Positions 61,639-64,000 of a stretch of DNA of 64,000 nucleotides are shown here, in pieces. Position 1 is the stretch's first letter; every line of letters starts with the position of its first letter. This stretch comes from Rummeliibacillus sp044763875 (lineage in GTDB: Bacteria; Bacillota; Bacilli; Bacillales_A; Planococcaceae), in contig NZ_JBIWGZ010000001.1 in NCBI RefSeq assembly GCF_044763875.1, positions 62,001-126,000 on the forward strand. Direction: 5' to 3'. The notes under the pieces are model-generated. The model saw only the letters and a program-made list of their open reading frames with translations. It did not search any database and was not told the origin of the DNA. A program made the translations under genes and the position numbers.

Positions 61639-62676
61639 ATGAATCGAATAAAAGTACTTGTTACAGGCGGGGCAGGGTTTATTGGCGGGAATTTTGTGCA
61701 ATATATGGTAAATAAATACCCTCAATATGATATCTACAATTTAGATGTATTGACTTATGCAGGTGATTTAACGAAACATCGTTTTATTGAAAAAATGAAT
61801 AATTATCATTTTGTGAAAGCAGATATTGCCGATAGAGATACAATCATCCCTTTATTTGAAAAAGAAAACTTTGATTATGTAATTCATTTTGCTGCGGAAA
61901 GTCATGTGGATCGTTCGATTACAGATCCGGGTATCTTCGTTCGTACGAATGTAGTGGGAACACAAGTATTACTAGATGCCGCGAAGCTAATTGGCGTATC
62001 AAAATTTGTTCACGTTTCAACTGACGAAGTGTATGGTGAGTTAGATATTGACCCAACTACATTTTTTACAGAAGAAACTCCTCTTCAACCTAATAGTCCT
62101 TATAGTGCAAGTAAAGCATCATCAGATCTGTTAGTCCGTGCTTACCATGAAACATTTGGTTTACCAATTAATATTACCCGTTGTTCTAATAACTATGGCC
62201 CTTATCATTTTCCAGAGAAGTTAATTCCTTTAACAATTTCTCGTGTTTTAAACAATCAAAATATTCCTATATATGGAAGTGGTAATAATATCCGTGATTG
62301 GTTGCATGTGTTTGATCACTGTGCGGCAATTGATTTAGTATTACACGAAGGTGTAGATGGTGAAGTTTATAACGTAGGTGGTCACAATGAACGGACAAAT
62401 CTTGAAGTGGTGAAAACGATTATACATGCACTAGGAAAATCAGAAGACCTTATTGAATTTGTACCAGATCGTTTAGGGCACGATCAACGCTATGCGATTG
62501 ACCCTTCAAAATTAAAAGACCTGGGATGGACCCCAACTTACACGTTTGAAACAGGAATTACACAAACGATTCAATGGTATCTTGACCATAAAGAATGGTG
62601 GACCCAACTTTTGAATGGAAATCATCAAAATAATGATGCTAAACAGTACAATACACAACTATCTTGGGAATTATAG
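61639..62676 (+). CDS. rfbB: dTDP-glucose 4,6-dehydratase
   Basis: A 345-residue RmlB: NAD motif VTGGAGFIGGNFV, catalytic STDEVYGEL (the Thr, Asp, Glu triad region), YSASKASSDLLV with the Tyr/Lys, and NNYGPYHFPEKLIPLTI. It turns dTDP-glucose into dTDP-4-keto-6-deoxyglucose, the substrate for the aminotransferase at 59621. GATGAGGTGAG is upstream. Last gene of the set. Confidence 0.95.
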   Translation: MNRIKVLVTGGAGFIGGNFVQYMVNKYPQYDIYNLDVLTYAGDLTKHRFIEKMNNYHFVKADIADRDTIIPLFEKENFDYVIHFAAESHVDRSITDPGIFVRTNVVGTQVLLDAAKLIGVSKFVHVSTDEVYGELDIDPTTFFTEETPLQPNSPYSASKASSDLLVRAYHETFGLPINITRCSNNYGPYHFPEKLIPLTISRVLNNQNIPIYGSGNNIRDWLHVFDHCAAIDLVLHEGVDGEVYNVGGHNERTNLEVVKTIIHALGKSEDLIEFVPDRLGHDQRYAIDPSKLKDLGWTPTYTFETGITQTIQWYLDHKEWWTQLLNGNHQNNDAKQYNTQLSWEL

Positions 62677-62701
62677 ATGCTGCTATCTTTGATTTTACAG
62701 T

Positions 62702-62727
62702 AGGGAGCATGAATTGCCCTCTTTTTT
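62702..62727 (+). terminator. weak terminator after rfbB
   Basis: AGGGAGC and GCCCT pair around ATGAATT, followed by CTTTTTTATT. Confidence 0.45.
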
Positions 62728-62844
62728 ATTGATTACGAACTAATGTTCCTATATAATATATTGTATATTACAAATGATTTTTTGAAAGGCGAAGTGTAAT
62801 GTAAGGAACACATTCATATTAGTAGAAATAGGAGATTTATAAGC

Positions 62845-63333
62845 ATGACAGGAAATACTCACATCATAGGCGGCATTGCAGCAGGTCTTGCTTTAGTACA
62901 GGTTTCAAATTACGATTCATTAGTTGTAGTCGGTGCAAGTATTGCTGGCTCATTACTTCCGGATATTTGCCACGGTGGTAGTAAAATTGGCAGGACATTT
63001 CCCTTTATATCAAAGATCGTTAACACGTTATTTGGACATCGATCATTTACACATAGTTTGCTATTTTTGTTCCTCATGGCAATGTTTATGAATAAATATA
63101 TTTCAAATGAATCGATTACAGCTGGTTTATTAACAGGAATGGTGAGCCATTACATCCTCGATATGGCCACAAAAAAAGGGATTAAATTATTGTTTCCACT
63201 AGATATCAATGTGCGTTTTCCAATTACCACGCGAACAGGTAGTAAAGTAGAAAATGTTGTAACTGCTGTATTAACAGTTCTTTGCATATATTTAGGTTTC
63301 GAAACGATTAGTCATTCGTTCATTTTGAAATAG
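62845..63333 (+). CDS. YdjM-like membrane protein (metal-dependent hydrolase family)
   Basis: A 162-residue membrane protein of the YdjM (DUF457/LexA-binding inner-membrane) family: MTGNTHIIGGIAAG, LPDICHGGSKIGR, FGHRSFTHSLLF and HYILDMATKKGIKLLFPL, giving the conserved His/Asp residues often taken as a metal site, with about four helices. The role is not settled. AGGAG before ATG. Terminator after it. Confidence 0.82.
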   Translation: MTGNTHIIGGIAAGLALVQVSNYDSLVVVGASIAGSLLPDICHGGSKIGRTFPFISKIVNTLFGHRSFTHSLLFLFLMAMFMNKYISNESITAGLLTGMVSHYILDMATKKGIKLLFPLDINVRFPITTRTGSKVENVVTAVLTVLCIYLGFETISHSFILK

Positions 63334-63337
63334 GATC

Positions 63338-63376
63338 AATTCCCTTATGTCACATTCGACGTAAGGGAATTTTTTT
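63338..63376 (+). terminator. terminator after YdjM-like gene
   Basis: AATTCCCTTA (63338-63347) and TAAGGGAATT (63362-63371), then a T-run. Confidence 0.87.
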
Positions 63377-63454
63377 ATTCGATTTAATATTTAAAAGGAT
63401 GCAAATTTAAAAATACCACCATTTCTTGTATGATAAAAATGAGGAGTGAAAATT

Positions 63455-64000
63455 ATGCAATTTCATACAACAAAATCATTTATATTAGCATCTGCATCAC
63501 CACGTCGAAAAGAAATTTTTGCACGACTAAACATACCCTTTGATATCGTTACATCTGATGTAGAAGAAACAAGTGTACAAGCTACTGAAGTATCAGAATA
63601 TGTCAAAGGAGTGGCGTTACTAAAAGCTCGCGATGTTGCAAAAAAAACGTCAGGTAAAGTAGTGATTGGGGCAGATACAATCGTTGCAAAAGACGATCAA
63701 TTGCTACACAAGCCAACAAGTCATGAAGAAGCAATGTCTCATCTTCGAACATTAAGTGACTCAGCACACGACGTATTAACAGCAGTTGCGATTATTAAAG
63801 AAAACGGAGAGGAAACAACTTTTGTAGAAAATACGAAGGTCTTCTTTAAAAATGTATCTGATGAACTTTTAGAATCCTATGTTGCAACTGGGGACCCATT
63901 TGATAAAGCGGGTGGCTACGGTATTCAAACAGATGGAGTCTTCTTAGTAGAACGAATTGAAGGGGATTATTTAAATGTTGTTGGGCTACCCTTAGCTACT
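63455..64000 (+). CDS. maf: Maf-like nucleotide pyrophosphatase, 5' part
   Basis: The first 182 residues of a Maf protein; the 3' end lies beyond the window. The motif SFILASASPRRKEIF at residues 8-22 is the Maf signature, followed by IGADTIV and GDPFDKAGGYGIQ. Maf proteins hydrolyse dTTP, UTP or modified nucleotides and are linked to septum control in Bacillus. GAGGAG is 8 bases before ATG 63455. In Bacillales it commonly precedes radC and mreB. Confidence 0.92.
   Translation, partial: MQFHTTKSFILASASPRRKEIFARLNIPFDIVTSDVEETSVQATEVSEYVKGVALLKARDVAKKTSGKVVIGADTIVAKDDQLLHKPTSHEEAMSHLRTLSDSAHDVLTAVAIIKENGEETTFVENTKVFFKNVSDELLESYVATGDPFDKAGGYGIQTDGVFLVERIEGDYLNVVGLPLAT

Noticed and set aside
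1..64000. CRISPR arrays, tRNA or rRNA genes, prophage genes
   Set aside because: No regularly spaced direct repeats, no CCA-ended cloverleaf or rRNA sequence and no phage structural genes were recognised.

Overview
The window looks like chromosomal DNA of a low-GC, Gram-positive Bacillales bacterium, most likely a Lysinibacillus/Solibacillus/Ureibacillus-type member of the former Planococcaceae. The reasons are strong AGGAGG ribosome-binding sites, frequent TTG/GTG starts, lipoprotein and Sec signals of the Firmicute type, Bacillus-like gene sets (yrk sulfur genes, a Bce/Yxd-type module with YxeA, YkuK, PurU, a CcpA cre site, a preQ1-I riboswitch) and copies of a GC-rich structured intergenic repeat. 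No rRNA, tRNA, CRISPR array or intact transposase was seen. The genus is an inference from style, not from a search.

Layout. 1-2.8 kb: lipoprotein genes and a methyltransferase, bracketed by a duplicated stretch whose first copy is a pseudogene. 2.9-7.2 kb: a sulfane-sulfur/persulfide cluster (rhodanese, TusA-rhodanese, DsrE, rhodanese-MBL persulfide dioxygenase type, TusA, TauE/SafE exporter) with four CsoR/CstR-type operators; the repressor gene expected upstream survives only as a frameshifted remnant. 7.4-10.9 kb: small membrane or secreted proteins, one built of 48-residue repeats, and decayed intergenic DNA. 10.9-15.7 kb: an antimicrobial-peptide sensing/detoxification module (response regulator, intramembrane-sensing kinase, ABC ATPase, ABC permease, YxeA lipoprotein) whose permease frame has a stop at codon 13. 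16-20 kb: YkuK, PurU, a secreted protein, a YoaP-like acetyltransferase and an unknown acidic protein.

20.6-23.8 kb: a four-gene mini-cluster (KAS III-like synthase, acyl carrier protein, NeuD-like acyltransferase, acyl-CoA-dehydrogenase-like flavoenzyme) that looks like a small acylation pathway. 24.0-24.7 kb: a queuosine-precursor transporter under a preQ1-I riboswitch. 25.0-44.0 kb: a large catabolic island with an aldehyde dehydrogenase, a complete CoA-dependent beta-oxidation set with 3-oxoacid CoA-transferase, a D-2-hydroxyacid dehydrogenase, a tartrate/D-malate-type dehydrogenase, a CdaR/PucR-type regulator, a Rieske oxygenase, an amino acid permease, an amine oxidase, a sodium/solute symporter, an ornithine-cyclodeaminase-family protein and an FAD amine/imine dehydrogenase. 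The likely substrates are an N-methylated or quaternary amine/amino acid, broken down to CoA esters and C4 acids; the exact compound is unknown.

44-46.8 kb: a decayed sugar ABC permease, a 27-residue holin-like type I toxin candidate with an mRNA able to pair end to end, and an AhpD-like enzyme. 46.8-62.7 kb: a Wzx/Wzy-type exopolysaccharide cluster with galU, two sugar aminotransferases, an initiating sugar transferase, several glycosyltransferases, a polymerase, a flippase fused in frame to an ATP-grasp ligase, a second ATP-grasp paralogue, rfbA and rfbB. The gene set suggests a polymer with a dTDP-4-amino-4,6-dideoxyhexose, possibly carrying an amide-linked group added by the ATP-grasp enzymes. 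62.8-64 kb: a YdjM-like membrane protein and the start of maf, which runs off the window.
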